From Chryseobacterium sp. MYb7 (GTDB taxonomy: Bacteria > Bacteroidota > Bacteroidia > Flavobacteriales > Weeksellaceae), in assembly GCF_002979455.1 (NCBI RefSeq), contig NZ_PCOU01000024.1, positions 1 through 64,000 on the forward strand: a DNA stretch of 64,000 nucleotides, written 5' to 3'. The position numbers and the translations under genes are program-made. The notes beneath the pieces were generated by a model. That model worked only from the letters and a program-made list of their open reading frames with translations. It was not told the DNA's origin and did no database searches. Shown in pieces: positions 34,335 to 43,894 of the stretch (positions are counted from its first letter, which is position 1; each line of letters begins with the position of its first letter).

Positions 34335-35246
34335 ATGAAAACTACTTACATTACATTATCTCTATCTGCTGTTCTTTTATTAGGAATTTATTCATGTAAA
34401 AAGGGAGAAGTCTCCTCTAAAGAACTTGAAGCTTATGCTACTACAGACTCTGCAGCAGTGGTTCTATCAGACAGCATCTCCTCCGTTGCAGATATGAAAG
34501 TAAAAGACAAACAATTCATCAAAACTGCGGATGTGAATATGGAAGTAAAAGATGTATATAACGCCACTATTGCCATTGAAAAATCTGTACAGGATCTTGG
34601 AGGTTTTGTTACGAATAGCAATCTTCAAAGTAACGTGGTTTCTGAAAACACCTACAATACATCCAATGAAAAGGCTATGCTGGTAAAAAAGTATCAGACT
34701 GAAAACAGAATGCAGGTACGCATTCCTACGGAAAAGCTCGGTGAACTATTAACCGCAATCAATACCAATAAATTATTTCTTAATTCTAGATCCATTAATG
34801 CGGAAGACGTGACCGCTAACATCAAATATTCTGAACTGGAAGGAAAAAGAAATCAAAAGACTTCTGAAAATATCAGCAAGCTAAAAACAAATAAGGATAA
34901 AGTAACTCTGGACGATAAAAATATGTCCGAAGGAAACCTTCAAAAGCTTTCCAGCATGAACATGACAGATGATTTGAAATACAGCACGATTGACATTTAC
35001 ATTAAAGAGCCTCAATTGCGCATTGCTGAAATAGCTGTCACCAACACAACAAGCATTGATAATAAATATAAATACAATTTCATTTACGATGCAAAAGATG
35101 GTTTTGTATACGGATTCTATCTGATTCAGAGAAGCATAGTGGCTCTCATCAATGTATGGCCTCTTGTACTAATTGCTGCAATAATTATCTATTTTTTAAG
35201 AAAAAGAAAAGTTTCAAAACATGCACAGCCAAAAAACCAGGAATAA
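34335..35246 (+). CDS. DUF4349-type lipoprotein
   Basis: The 303-residue protein has a signal peptide with a lipobox (LLGIYSCKKGE, Cys about 21), a central region with IKTADVNMEVKDVYNATIAIEK and ENRMQVRIPTEKLGELL, and a C-terminal membrane helix (about 262-287) followed by RKRKVSKH. This layout, lipoprotein start, a periplasmic helical domain and a single C-terminal helix, is typical of DUF4349 proteins, whose function is unknown. It is followed by a terminator at 35295-35314. Confidence 0.82.
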   Translation: MKTTYITLSLSAVLLLGIYSCKKGEVSSKELEAYATTDSAAVVLSDSISSVADMKVKDKQFIKTADVNMEVKDVYNATIAIEKSVQDLGGFVTNSNLQSNVVSENTYNTSNEKAMLVKKYQTENRMQVRIPTEKLGELLTAINTNKLFLNSRSINAEDVTANIKYSELEGKRNQKTSENISKLKTNKDKVTLDDKNMSEGNLQKLSSMNMTDDLKYSTIDIYIKEPQLRIAEIAVTNTTSIDNKYKYNFIYDAKDGFVYGFYLIQRSIVALINVWPLVLIAAIIIYFLRKRKVSKHAQPKNQE

Positions 35247-35294
35247 AAAAGCTATCCTAACCAATTGGTTATCATCATAATTTTAGATTTTACG

Positions 35295-35314
35295 ACCTCC
35301 TATTTCCGGGAGGT
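35295..35314 (+). terminator. terminator after DUF4349 gene
   Basis: ACCTCC pairs with GGAGGT around an 8-base loop and is followed by TTTTATTTTTTTT, 49 bases after the stop codon. Confidence 0.75.
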
Positions 35315-35402
35315 TTTTATTTTTTTTGAAAAAAACTGTAACGATTGTAATACCTGCTTTACCTACTCTTTAAAAGAACAGAAAATCAAAAAAATTAATA
35401 CC

Positions 35403-36278
35403 ATGAAAAATTTAATAAAACTTGGATTCGCAGCATTATTATCAATGAGCACCATGACCACAAAAGCACAGGATTCAAACACCGGAAAAGACAACAGCCT
35501 GCTTTGGGAAGTCTCAGGGAACGACCTCACTAAACCATCTTACATTACCGGAACTTTTCATATCTTATGCAGTAAAGATTTTGAGATTAAACCTAAGGTA
35601 TTGAAAGCTCTTGAAAAATCTGACAACTTTATCATGGAAATCAATTATACAGATCCTGCTGAAATGATGTCACTGCAAAAAATGTTTCAGACCGATAAAA
35701 AAATATCAGATCAGCTCTCTCCTGAAGAAGCTAAAGAGTTGAATACCATTCTCGCCAATTACGGAACGGATCTGAAAAGCATTGATTCTTCAAGTCCTCA
35801 GGCACTTTATACCTTGCTTTCAACCAAAGCGATTCCTTGTCCCAAGACTGAAATAAAGCTTTACGAAATGGAACTTCTGCAGAAAGCAATAAAAGACAAG
35901 AAGAGCATCAAAGGACTTGAAAAAGTAGAGCATCAAATGAAAGCCATCACCAAAGCCTACGACCTGAAAAGTACCATTACCCAACTCAAAATGGATAAGG
36001 AATATGAAATATTGTTCAGACAGATGATTGAGGCTTTTAAAAATGAAAACGCACAGTCACTTTATAGTCTTTTCAAGGATGAAAGATTTATGAATGCTCA
36101 ACAGGAAAAAGCAATGCTGACCGACAGAAATGAAAACTGGGTAAAAGTAATGCCGGAAATCATGAAAAAAGAAGGGTCTTTCTTTGCCGTTGGAGGTTCC
36201 CATCTTATGGGTAGAAATGGAATTATCCCTCTTTTAAAGGCAAAAGGCTATACCGTAAAACCTGTGTCAAGCTTATAA
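35403..36278 (+). CDS. TraB/GumN-family protein
   Basis: A 291-residue protein with a signal peptide (about 1-22, ending around TTKAQD). The TraB/GumN signature is clear: SLLWEVSGNDLTKPSYITGTFH at the start of the domain, and FFAVGGSHLMGRNGIIPLLKAKGY near the end. Conserved Gly-Thr-x-His and Gly-Gly-x-His motifs suggest a metal-dependent protease-like fold facing the periplasm, but no activity is established for bacterial members. The frame extends back to 35265, crossing the upstream terminator; the ATG at 35403 with its signal peptide is preferred. It precedes a sigma factor gene by 24 bases. Confidence 0.83.
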   Translation: MKNLIKLGFAALLSMSTMTTKAQDSNTGKDNSLLWEVSGNDLTKPSYITGTFHILCSKDFEIKPKVLKALEKSDNFIMEINYTDPAEMMSLQKMFQTDKKISDQLSPEEAKELNTILANYGTDLKSIDSSSPQALYTLLSTKAIPCPKTEIKLYEMELLQKAIKDKKSIKGLEKVEHQMKAITKAYDLKSTITQLKMDKEYEILFRQMIEAFKNENAQSLYSLFKDERFMNAQQEKAMLTDRNENWVKVMPEIMKKEGSFFAVGGSHLMGRNGIIPLLKAKGYTVKPVSSL

Positions 36279-36302
36279 TCGTAACCAAACCATGAAACTA
36301 TT

Positions 36303-36812
36303 GTGAGTAATCCAACTGAAACTGCTTTTTTAAAGCTCGTCAACCAGCACAAAGGGATTTTATACAAAGCCTCTCGGATCTATGCAGATTCCGTAGAGGA
36401 CCGGGAAGACCTTCAGCAGGAGATTCTTATCCAGCTTTGGAAATCCTACCAAAACTTCAAAGGGAACAGTGAATTTTCTACCTGGATGTATCGGGTTGCG
36501 ATCAATACGGCAATTACCTATTTAAAAAAGGAAAAGCAAAGATCTACTAATCATGCAGAGGCTCCCACTCATTTTGAAGTACAGCAGGAGGATTACAATC
36601 CTACAAAAGACAGGCAGCTGGAAATTTTTTACAATGCCGTTCAGGAGCTGAACTCATTAGAAAAAGCCGTCATATTTTATTTCATGGAAGGAATGTCTCA
36701 CAAAGAAATAGGAAGCAATTTAGGACTTAGTGAAGGCAATGCCCGCGTAAAACTCAACAGAACAAAAGAAAAAATACAGCAAATCATAAAAAAATCAGGC
36801 TATGAATTTTGA
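36303..36812 (+). CDS. ECF-type RNA polymerase sigma factor
   Basis: A 169-residue sigma-70 family protein. Region 2 (about 10-75) has DREDLQQEILIQLWKSY and FSTWMYRVAINTAITYLKK; region 4 (about 112-165) has LNSLEKAVIFYFMEGMSHKEIGSNLG. This is the size and layout of extracytoplasmic-function sigma factors. The start is a GTG at 36303; an ATG a few bases upstream at 36291 runs straight into a stop. It overlaps the next gene by 11 bases, so the two are translationally coupled, and that gene's product may control it. Confidence 0.88.
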   Translation: MSNPTETAFLKLVNQHKGILYKASRIYADSVEDREDLQQEILIQLWKSYQNFKGNSEFSTWMYRVAINTAITYLKKEKQRSTNHAEAPTHFEVQQEDYNPTKDRQLEIFYNAVQELNSLEKAVIFYFMEGMSHKEIGSNLGLSEGNARVKLNRTKEKIQQIIKKSGYEF

Positions 36813-37407
36813 TCAATTAAAAGAACAGTGGAATAAAGAAGACAGCGACGTCCATATTCCTGATACCATACAGCAATTAAAAGAAAGTAAACATCCTATA
36901 GAAAAGATTCAGAAAAATATGAAAAAAGAATTTCCGATGCAGATTGTTGCCATCATTCTGATCGCTTTTTTCCCTCTTCAGTTTAAATTTCCTTCTTCAC
37001 AATACATTATTTACTATGTATCTTATACCATGATGGTGGTTATTTCATCATACTATCTGTTAGGATTTTATAAATTCTACAAACAGACAGAGCTCTATAC
37101 CGGAAATACCAAAAACAGCCTTTGGAAAATATACCACGAACTACGTCTGAATATGGAACGATACCAGTCTTTTGGATTTTTGCTGCTTCCTCATTTTCTG
37201 GTAACAATAGGGCTTTTCATTTATAACACAATGGAAGAGCAGGGGAAATCTCTAGCAGAACTCACCTCTTCTCATCAGCAGGGATTAATTATTGCCGTGC
37301 TTATAGGAACCTTAGGGATTATAACAAGCATTGTTCTCTGGACAAAATACATCTATGGAAGAAGTGCCAAACAATTGGAAAAGATTCTGAACGAAATGGA
37401 AGAATAA
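36802..37407 (+). CDS. membrane protein coupled to the sigma factor (possible anti-sigma)
   Basis: The 201-residue product has a hydrophilic N-terminal 45 residues (MNFDQLKEQWNKEDSD...) and four membrane helices (about 50-66, 70-88, 125-145, 165-185), with a charged C-terminal tail. It overlaps the sigma factor gene by 11 bases. The short cytoplasmic N-terminus plus membrane helices, and the coupling, suit a membrane anti-sigma factor or sensor, but it has no recognisable zinc-binding anti-sigma motif, so this is inference from position. Confidence 0.65.
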   Translation: MNFDQLKEQWNKEDSDVHIPDTIQQLKESKHPIEKIQKNMKKEFPMQIVAIILIAFFPLQFKFPSSQYIIYYVSYTMMVVISSYYLLGFYKFYKQTELYTGNTKNSLWKIYHELRLNMERYQSFGFLLLPHFLVTIGLFIYNTMEEQGKSLAELTSSHQQGLIIAVLIGTLGIITSIVLWTKYIYGRSAKQLEKILNEMEE

Positions 37408-37442
37408 AATCTTAAATTCTTATCACCAAACACTTTTTATAC

Positions 37443-37465
37443 AACCTCAGATCAACTCTGGGGTT
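37443..37465 (+). terminator. terminator after sigma/membrane gene pair
   Basis: AACCTCAGA pairs with TCTGGGGTT (one G-U pair) around a 5-base loop, followed by TTGTTTTTT, 35 bases after the stop codon. Confidence 0.75.
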
Positions 37466-37525
37466 TTGTTTTTTAAAAAAATGTTATTTCTCGTCTTCAA
37501 ATTTATCTGAGGTTTTATTTTTCCG

Positions 37526-37533
37526 TAAATTTG
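37526..37533 (+). promoter_or_regulatory. pgi -7 promoter element
   Basis: TAAATTTG matches TAnnTTTG. TTTA at 37502-37505 lies 20 bases upstream as a near match to -33. The pgi ATG follows at 37615, giving a leader of about 75 bases. Confidence 0.45.
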
Positions 37534-37614
37534 CAAATCAGAAATAAATGATTACGGATTGTCAGTTATTTTTAGTCCTGCACATCATTTTCTGAGAGAT
37601 AAAAATTCTGCAAT

Positions 37615-39255
37615 ATGCTATCAAAAATAAATCCAACACAAACTAACAGCTGGAAGGCACTTGACGAACACTTCGGGGGGAACGATTTTGATCTTAGAAC
37701 CCTTTTCCAATATAACCCGAACCGTTTTAACGAGTTTTCCCTTCAAAAGGACAACTACCTTTTTGATTATTCTAAAAATTTAATTGATTCCAGAACAAAG
37801 GATCTTTTACTACAATTGGCAGAAGAAAGCCAGCTAAAAGATGCTATTTCCAAAATGTTCTCAGGAGATAAAATCAATGAAACGGAAGGAAGAGCCGTAT
37901 TACACACTGCATTAAGAGATTTTTCTGACCGTGAAATTATTGTAGACGGGGAAAACATCAAACCACAGATCAAGAGAGTTCTTGAACATATGAAATCTTT
38001 TTCTGAAAAAGTAATTTCAGGAGAGCATAAAGGTTTCAGCGGAAAAGAAATTACAGATGTAGTGAACATCGGGATTGGAGGATCAGATTTGGGTCCTGTA
38101 ATGGTTTGTTCTGCTTTGAAGCATTTTAAAACAAGATTAAACGCTCACTTTGTTTCCAACGTGGACGGAAATCATATCGCAGAAGTAGTGAAGAATTTAA
38201 ATCCTGAAACTACTTTATTCATCATTGCTTCCAAAACATTTACCACTCAGGAAACAATGACCAATGCCAACTCTGCTAAAGACTGGTTCCTGAAAGCTGG
38301 AAAACAGGAAGATGTAGCGAAGCATTTCGTTGCTTTATCTACTAATATTGAAGAAGTTAAAAAGTTCGGAATCGCGGAAGAAAATATTTTCGAGTTCTGG
38401 GATTGGGTAGGCGGAAGGTACTCTCTTTGGAGTGCTATCGGATTAAGTATTGTACTTTCTGTAGGATATGAAAACTTCGAACAGCTTCTAAGAGGTGCTT
38501 TTGATACTGATCAGCATTTTCAGACTGCAGATTTCTCAGAAAACGTTCCTGTATTAATGGGACTTTTGGGAATCTGGTACCGCAATTTCTATGCAGCTAC
38601 TACCTATGCGATCTTACCTTATTCTCAATATCTGGACAGATTCGCTGCTTATCTGCAACAGGGAGATATGGAAAGTAACGGAAAATGTGTAGACAGAAAC
38701 GGAGAATTTGTAGAATATGAAACAGGACCTATCATCTGGGGAGAGCCTGGTACAAATGGTCAGCACGCATTCTATCAATTAATCCACCAAGGAACAGAAT
38801 TGATTCCGGCAGATTTTATTGCTTACACAAAGAGCCCGAACAAAGTTTCGGATCACCAGGATAAATTATTAGCAAACTTTTTCGCTCAGACTGAAGCACT
38901 AGCCTTCGGAAAATTGGAAGAGGAAGTTGAAAATGAACTTAGAAAGTCCGGTAAATCTGACGAAGAAATAGACAGACTGCTTAATTTCAAAGTCTTTCAC
39001 GGAAACACTCCGACTAACTCTATATTATTCAAAGAATTAACTCCTTTTTCATTAGGTCAGCTGATTGCTTTATATGAACACAAAATTTTCGTTCAGGGAG
39101 TAATCTGGAATATTTTCAGCTTTGACCAATTTGGAGTGGAATTAGGAAAAGTATTAGCCAATAAAATCCTTCCTGAATTGGAGAACAATGAAGCAATAAG
39201 CTCTCATGACAGTTCTACCAATGGATTGATCAATTACTATAAAGAAAATAAATAG
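37615..39255 (+). CDS. pgi: glucose-6-phosphate isomerase
   Basis: Pgi interconverts glucose-6-phosphate and fructose-6-phosphate in glycolysis and gluconeogenesis. The 546-residue length and motifs match: DVVNIGIGGSDLGPVMV around 145-160, FIIASKTFTTQETMTNA around 205-220, the FWDWVGGRYSLWSAIGLS signature around 262-280, and the C-terminal IWNIFSFDQFGVELGK signature. It has its own promoter and is followed after 3 bases by a methyltransferase gene. Confidence 0.96.
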   Translation: MLSKINPTQTNSWKALDEHFGGNDFDLRTLFQYNPNRFNEFSLQKDNYLFDYSKNLIDSRTKDLLLQLAEESQLKDAISKMFSGDKINETEGRAVLHTALRDFSDREIIVDGENIKPQIKRVLEHMKSFSEKVISGEHKGFSGKEITDVVNIGIGGSDLGPVMVCSALKHFKTRLNAHFVSNVDGNHIAEVVKNLNPETTLFIIASKTFTTQETMTNANSAKDWFLKAGKQEDVAKHFVALSTNIEEVKKFGIAEENIFEFWDWVGGRYSLWSAIGLSIVLSVGYENFEQLLRGAFDTDQHFQTADFSENVPVLMGLLGIWYRNFYAATTYAILPYSQYLDRFAAYLQQGDMESNGKCVDRNGEFVEYETGPIIWGEPGTNGQHAFYQLIHQGTELIPADFIAYTKSPNKVSDHQDKLLANFFAQTEALAFGKLEEEVENELRKSGKSDEEIDRLLNFKVFHGNTPTNSILFKELTPFSLGQLIALYEHKIFVQGVIWNIFSFDQFGVELGKVLANKILPELENNEAISSHDSSTNGLINYYKENK

Positions 39256-39258
39256 CAG

Positions 39259-40083
39259 ATGTCTGCATTAAGATCATATTATTATAAACTACCTCCCGGT
39301 TTTAGACTTTTAGGAAGAAAAATTTTTTATTTTCCTATAGATCTTTATGAAGGAATCATTGGAAAAAGGGCTAAAAATGAGCCTAAAAAGGGAGATATTT
39401 ATGTAGGGGGCAGTGACTTTATTCCTCATGGGATCCGACAGATGAATGCATTGAAAAAATACATTTCACTCGGCAATACAGATCATGTATTGGATATCGG
39501 ATGCGGAATTGGAAGAACCGCTGTAGCTTTAACCGGATTTATTGACAAAGGAACTTATGATGGGTTTGATGCTGTTGCCAAAGGAATTTCCTGGTGTGAT
39601 AAGCACATTCACAGCAAGTATCCTAATTTCAATTTTAAATTCACCCCAATCTATAATGATTTGTATAATACTTTCAGTCAAAAGGCTGAGAATTTTACAT
39701 TTCCTTATGAAAATGCGTTGTTTGATAAAGCTTTTCTGTTCTCGGTTTTTACTCACATGCAAATCCCCGAGATCAAACAGTATTTGAAAGAAATAAGCAG
39801 GGTCTTAAAAAATGACGGACAATGCTTAGCCACATTTTTTCTCTATGATGATGATAAAACTGAAGCGGGCAGCATGCATTTTCCTCATCAATATGAAGGT
39901 TATAAATTAATGGATGATCAGGTAACTGCGGCAAACATTGCTGTAAGTATACCATTACTGAATCAAATGGCTAATGAAGCCGGACTGAAAGTAACCACAA
40001 TAAAAGGAGGTTTCTGGAGAAATGATGTAAAGAAAGAAGGGGCTGATGAATTTCAGGATATCGTTGTATTCAATAAAATCTAA
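39259..40083 (+). CDS. class I SAM-dependent methyltransferase
   Basis: A 274-residue protein whose SAM-binding motif I is DHVLDIGCGIGRTAVAL (about 75-90). The fold is completed by an FSVFTHMQIPEIKQYLKEISRVL segment (about 155-180), typical of Methyltransf_11/25 proteins. It starts 3 bases after pgi, so they share a transcript, but no function in sugar metabolism is implied. Substrate unknown. The C-terminus contains GGFWRNDVKKEGADEFQDIV, which resembles methyltransferases found near surface-glycan genes. Confidence 0.82.
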   Translation: MSALRSYYYKLPPGFRLLGRKIFYFPIDLYEGIIGKRAKNEPKKGDIYVGGSDFIPHGIRQMNALKKYISLGNTDHVLDIGCGIGRTAVALTGFIDKGTYDGFDAVAKGISWCDKHIHSKYPNFNFKFTPIYNDLYNTFSQKAENFTFPYENALFDKAFLFSVFTHMQIPEIKQYLKEISRVLKNDGQCLATFFLYDDDKTEAGSMHFPHQYEGYKLMDDQVTAANIAVSIPLLNQMANEAGLKVTTIKGGFWRNDVKKEGADEFQDIVVFNKI

Positions 40084-40103
40084 ATAAAAGTAAAAAAGTA
40101 AAA

Positions 40104-40988
40104 ATGGCAGAAATTCTTGACGGACTTAAAGTATCCAAAGAAATTAAAGCAGAGATCAAGGTTGAAGTAGAAAAGATTCTCGCAAGCAAAAGAAGAGCAC
40201 CTCATTTGGTTGCTATTCTTGTAGGAAATAATGGAGCAAGCAAAGCTTACGTAAATGCTAAAGTGAAAGACTGTGAGGAAGTAGGATTTCAATCCAGCTT
40301 AGTCAAATTTCCAAGTACAGTTTCGGAATCTGAACTATTGGAAAAAATTGATGAACTTAATAAATCTAAAGCAGTGGACGGATTTATCGTTCAGTTGCCT
40401 CTACCAGACCAGATTGATCAGGAAAAAATTATCAATGCAATTGATCCAAGAAAAGACGTGGATGGTTTCCACCCTGAAAACTTCGGAAAAATGGCGCTTG
40501 AGATGGATACTTTCTTACCAGCAACTCCTTTCGGTATTTTAACATTATTGGAAAGATATAATATTGAAACCAAAGGAAAAGACTGTGTAATTATCGGAAG
40601 AAGTAAAATTGTAGGAAGACCAATGAGTATCCTGATGGGAAGAAAAGATTTCCCTGGAAACTCTACTGTTACCCTTACACACTCATACACAAAAGACATC
40701 GAAGAATATACAAGAAAAGCAGATATCGTAATTACCGCTTTGGGAGATCCTCATTTCTTAAAAGGAAATATGATCAAAGAAGGAGCAGTAATCGTAGACG
40801 TGGGTATTACAAGAGTAGATAATGACTCTCCAAAAGGATATTACCTTGCAGGTGACGTAGATTTTGACAGCTGTGCAGAAAAAGCAAGCTGGATTACTCC
40901 GGTACCTGGAGGAGTAGGCCCAATGACAAGAGCAATGTTGATGAAAAACACCATCATTGCTTACAAAACTTCGGTCTATAACGACTAA
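40104..40988 (+). CDS. folD: methylenetetrahydrofolate dehydrogenase/cyclohydrolase
   Basis: FolD is a bifunctional cytoplasmic enzyme that interconverts 5,10-methylene-, 5,10-methenyl- and 10-formyl-tetrahydrofolate. The 294-residue protein has YVNAKVKDCEEVGF around 51-64 (with the catalytic Lys), DGFIVQLPLPDQID around 92-105, the GRSKIVGRPM dinucleotide loop around 168-177 and the C-terminal PVPGGVGPMTRAML signature. It begins 20 bases after the methyltransferase gene and is followed 7 bases later by queE. Confidence 0.96.
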   Translation: MAEILDGLKVSKEIKAEIKVEVEKILASKRRAPHLVAILVGNNGASKAYVNAKVKDCEEVGFQSSLVKFPSTVSESELLEKIDELNKSKAVDGFIVQLPLPDQIDQEKIINAIDPRKDVDGFHPENFGKMALEMDTFLPATPFGILTLLERYNIETKGKDCVIIGRSKIVGRPMSILMGRKDFPGNSTVTLTHSYTKDIEEYTRKADIVITALGDPHFLKGNMIKEGAVIVDVGITRVDNDSPKGYYLAGDVDFDSCAEKASWITPVPGGVGPMTRAMLMKNTIIAYKTSVYND

Positions 40989-40995
40989 TTTTAAA

Positions 40996-41625
40996 ATGAA
41001 TAAAGAAGAAGATATTTTATTAAAAGAAGGTAAAATGCTCCCTGTAATGGAGCATTTTTACACTTTACAGGGAGAAGGAGCTCATACCGGAAAAGCAGCT
41101 TATTTTATCAGGCTGGGAGGCTGCGATGTAGGGTGCCACTGGTGCGATGTAAAAGAAAGCTGGGATCCGGAACTTCATCCTCTGATGAATACAGTAGAAA
41201 TTGCAGAAATGGCTGCAAAACATTGTAAAACGATCGTTCTTACGGGTGGGGAGCCTTTGATGTGGAACTTAGACATCCTGACTTCCAGACTGAAAGAGCT
41301 GGGGTGTACCGTGCATATCGAAACTTCAGGGGCTTATCCTATGAGTGGACAGCTGGACTGGATCACTCTTTCGCCGAAGAAAACAGGACTGCCTAAAGAA
41401 GAAATTTATCAAAAAGCCCATGAACTTAAAGTGATTATCTTCAATCAGCATGACTTTACTTTTGCACAGGAACAGGCAGCAAAAGTTTCTGAAAACTGTA
41501 AGCTTTATCTTCAAAGCGAATGGAGCAAGAGAGATAATATGTATCCTCAGATCACAGATTTCATTCTTGCACATCCGGAATGGCAGGCTTCCGTTCAGAC
41601 CCACAAATATCTGAATATACCATAA
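40996..41625 (+). CDS. queE: 7-carboxy-7-deazaguanine synthase
   Basis: QueE is a radical-SAM enzyme that makes 7-carboxy-7-deazaguanine, an intermediate of queuosine and archaeosine synthesis. The 209-residue protein has Cys43, Cys47 and Cys50 (CDVGCHWC) to bind the 4Fe-4S cluster, the preceding FYTLQGEGAHTGKAAYFIRLGG substrate region and TGGEPLMW. The spacing C-x3-C-x2-C is the normal radical-SAM pattern. The frame is open back to 40957 inside folD, but the ATG at 40996 gives the expected start. No other queuosine gene is in the window. Confidence 0.93.
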   Translation: MNKEEDILLKEGKMLPVMEHFYTLQGEGAHTGKAAYFIRLGGCDVGCHWCDVKESWDPELHPLMNTVEIAEMAAKHCKTIVLTGGEPLMWNLDILTSRLKELGCTVHIETSGAYPMSGQLDWITLSPKKTGLPKEEIYQKAHELKVIIFNQHDFTFAQEQAAKVSENCKLYLQSEWSKRDNMYPQITDFILAHPEWQASVQTHKYLNIP

Positions 41626-41667
41626 AAAAACGTAAATTAGCTGGTCTTACCGTTAGAATACCGATAG

Positions 41668-43038
41668 ATGCAGAGAATTCGATACTCCAGATACCTGAAA
41701 TCGATCATTATGTTGCTTGACCTCATGGTTATTGCATCTATCTTCATATTCTTTTTTATAAGCAGAAACGAAAGTTTAACATATGATAAAGAAACCTGGT
41801 ACCAGAATACTTTTTCTCTGATTCTGTTGTTTTTGTTCTGGGTGCTTCTAAGCGGTAGGACAAAAATCTACAATATTCCGAGAAACCTTACATATACACT
41901 GTTTCTTGAACGCCTCTTAATCCATTTCCTCTTTTTCATACTTGGCGTTCTGCTTATAGGAAAGGTAAGTAATAATGTATTTTTCAATTCGGATATCTAT
42001 TGGCTTTCTCTTTATCTGTTTATTTTTATCTTTCTCGCGAAATCGTTGATCTATTTCGCCATCAAGTATTTACGATCACTAGGAGCCAATTATAGAAATG
42101 TAATGTTTTTAGGAGATCATCAGTCTACGGAGATCCTGAAGAATATCTTCATAGATCGTAAAGACTATGGATACAGGATATTTGAATATGAAAGCTCAAA
42201 CATCAATATCAATGAATTGGTTACTTTCTGGAAGAAAAACGGAATTCACACCCTTTTTCTATCTATGGAAAACTCTTATGATGAACGGCTTGAAAATGAA
42301 ATTTTCAAATTGGCAGAGGATCATAAGATTCATATTTCACTGATTCCAAGTATCACACAAAGTGATTTTTTCCTGTATGATCTTGGATATATACAAACCC
42401 AGCCGGTACTTAACCAGGCAAGATATTCACTGGACTATTACTCTAATTTTCTGATGAAAAGAACTTTTGACATTTTCTTTTCGGTTATTATACTGGTTTT
42501 AGTCTGCTCATGGGTATTTCCTATTATTGCAATTTTAATTAAGACAACATCCAAAGGCCCTGTATTTTTCCTTCAGAAAAGATATGGTTTCCATGAAGAA
42601 GTATTCAATTGTCTTAAATTCAGAACAATGGTTGTGAATGATGAGTCTACTACTAAAACAACATCGGTAAATGATTCCAGAATTACCAAAGTGGGAAAAT
42701 TTTTAAGAAAAACCAGTCTTGATGAACTTCCGCAATTCATTAATGTATTAAAAGGTGAAATGTCTGTAGTAGGCCCTCGTCCCCATATGCTTTCGGTAGA
42801 TAATTATTATAAACCGAAAATCGGGAGATACAGCTTAAGAAGCATGGTAAGCCCCGGCATCACAGGATTAGCACAGGTAAACGGACTGCGTGGTGACTTT
42901 GGAGACGTGGAAGTAGAAATGAAAAAAAGGGTTCTGGCAGATGCCTTCTATGTAAGAAACTGGAGTTTTGTACTTGATCTTGTAATTATTTTAAAAACCG
43001 TTTTATTGGTGATAGGCGGAGATAAAAATGCAAAATAA
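41668..43038 (+). CDS. undecaprenyl-phosphate sugar-1-phosphate transferase
   Basis: The 456-residue protein has four N-terminal membrane helices (about 14-130), a central Rossmann-like CoA-binding fold (about 140-250), a fifth helix and a bacterial sugar transferase domain (about 265-456). The domain's hallmarks are present: KRTFDIFFS, FQ-type segment KRYGFHEEVFNCLKFRTM, RKTSLDELPQFINVLKGEMSVVGPRP and SPGITGLAQVNG. It is the WcaJ/EpsE type that starts a surface glycan by placing a sugar phosphate on undecaprenyl phosphate at the inner membrane. It may supply the glycan that the flippase at 18116-19369 moves, but they are not linked. Confidence 0.9.
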   Translation: MQRIRYSRYLKSIIMLLDLMVIASIFIFFFISRNESLTYDKETWYQNTFSLILLFLFWVLLSGRTKIYNIPRNLTYTLFLERLLIHFLFFILGVLLIGKVSNNVFFNSDIYWLSLYLFIFIFLAKSLIYFAIKYLRSLGANYRNVMFLGDHQSTEILKNIFIDRKDYGYRIFEYESSNININELVTFWKKNGIHTLFLSMENSYDERLENEIFKLAEDHKIHISLIPSITQSDFFLYDLGYIQTQPVLNQARYSLDYYSNFLMKRTFDIFFSVIILVLVCSWVFPIIAILIKTTSKGPVFFLQKRYGFHEEVFNCLKFRTMVVNDESTTKTTSVNDSRITKVGKFLRKTSLDELPQFINVLKGEMSVVGPRPHMLSVDNYYKPKIGRYSLRSMVSPGITGLAQVNGLRGDFGDVEVEMKKRVLADAFYVRNWSFVLDLVIILKTVLLVIGGDKNAK

Positions 43039-43141
43039 AGAACAAAGCAAGGCCAATATTCAAATAATTTTAACACAAAACTATGCTTTAGTCTTATTCT
43101 CGACTCTAGCCCAATTCAATAAAAAAGTCTAATTTAGCACT

Positions 43142-43894
43142 ATGTTAAAAAAGTTTTTCACAGCCATAGGGGAATACATGATCCTCTTAGGGAAATCCCT
43201 GCAGAAGCCTCAGAAAATGAGAGTGTTCTGGAAGCTGTTTATGAGAGAAATTAATGATTTGGGAGTAAATTCTTTCGGACTTGTCATCTTCACGTCTATC
43301 TTCGTGGGAGCTGTAGTAGCCATTCAGATGTTCAATAACTTTGATGCTTCTTCCTTTCCTATCCCCCCTTCATTTGTAGGATATGCTACGAAAGCGGTTC
43401 TTGTTTTAGAATTCGCACCTACTATTATCAGTTTGATTCTGGCAGGTAAAGTAGGTTCATATATTGCGTCCAGTATTGGAACAATGAGGGTATCCGAACA
43501 GATTGACGCGTTGGATATTATGGGAGTAAACTCACCCAATTTCCTGATATTTCCAAAAATCATTGCCTGTATGCTTTTTAATCCTCTTCTTATTGCCATC
43601 AGTATTGTATTTGGTATTGGCGGGGGGTATATTGCCGGGATTTTAACTGGAAACTGGACAGAAAATGATTACATCGTTGGTATTCAAATGTATATGCCTA
43701 ATTTATTCATTTACTATGCCTTTACCAAAACAATCGTTTTTGCCTTTATCATTGCTACTGTACCGTCTTATTTCGGATACAATGTAAAAGGAGGGTCGCT
43801 GGAAGTAGGTAGAGCCAGTACACAGGCTGTGGTATGGACAATGGTATTTATTATCATTTCCGAGTTAATTTTAACCCAATTAATATTAAGCTAA
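43142..43894 (+). CDS. mlaE: MlaE-family lipid ABC transporter permease
   Basis: A 250-residue inner-membrane permease of the MlaE/YrbE type, with about five helices. The conserved EFAPTIISLILAGKVGSYIASSIG segment (about 90-115) and SEQIDALDIMGVNS (about 118-132) are family signatures. With MlaF and an MCE protein it moves phospholipids between inner and outer membrane. Its stop codon overlaps the start of the MlaF gene by one base (TAATG), and the MCE partner is probably the MlaD-type protein encoded at 24583-25533. Confidence 0.9.
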   Translation: MLKKFFTAIGEYMILLGKSLQKPQKMRVFWKLFMREINDLGVNSFGLVIFTSIFVGAVVAIQMFNNFDASSFPIPPSFVGYATKAVLVLEFAPTIISLILAGKVGSYIASSIGTMRVSEQIDALDIMGVNSPNFLIFPKIIACMLFNPLLIAISIVFGIGGGYIAGILTGNWTENDYIVGIQMYMPNLFIYYAFTKTIVFAFIIATVPSYFGYNVKGGSLEVGRASTQAVVWTMVFIIISELILTQLILS

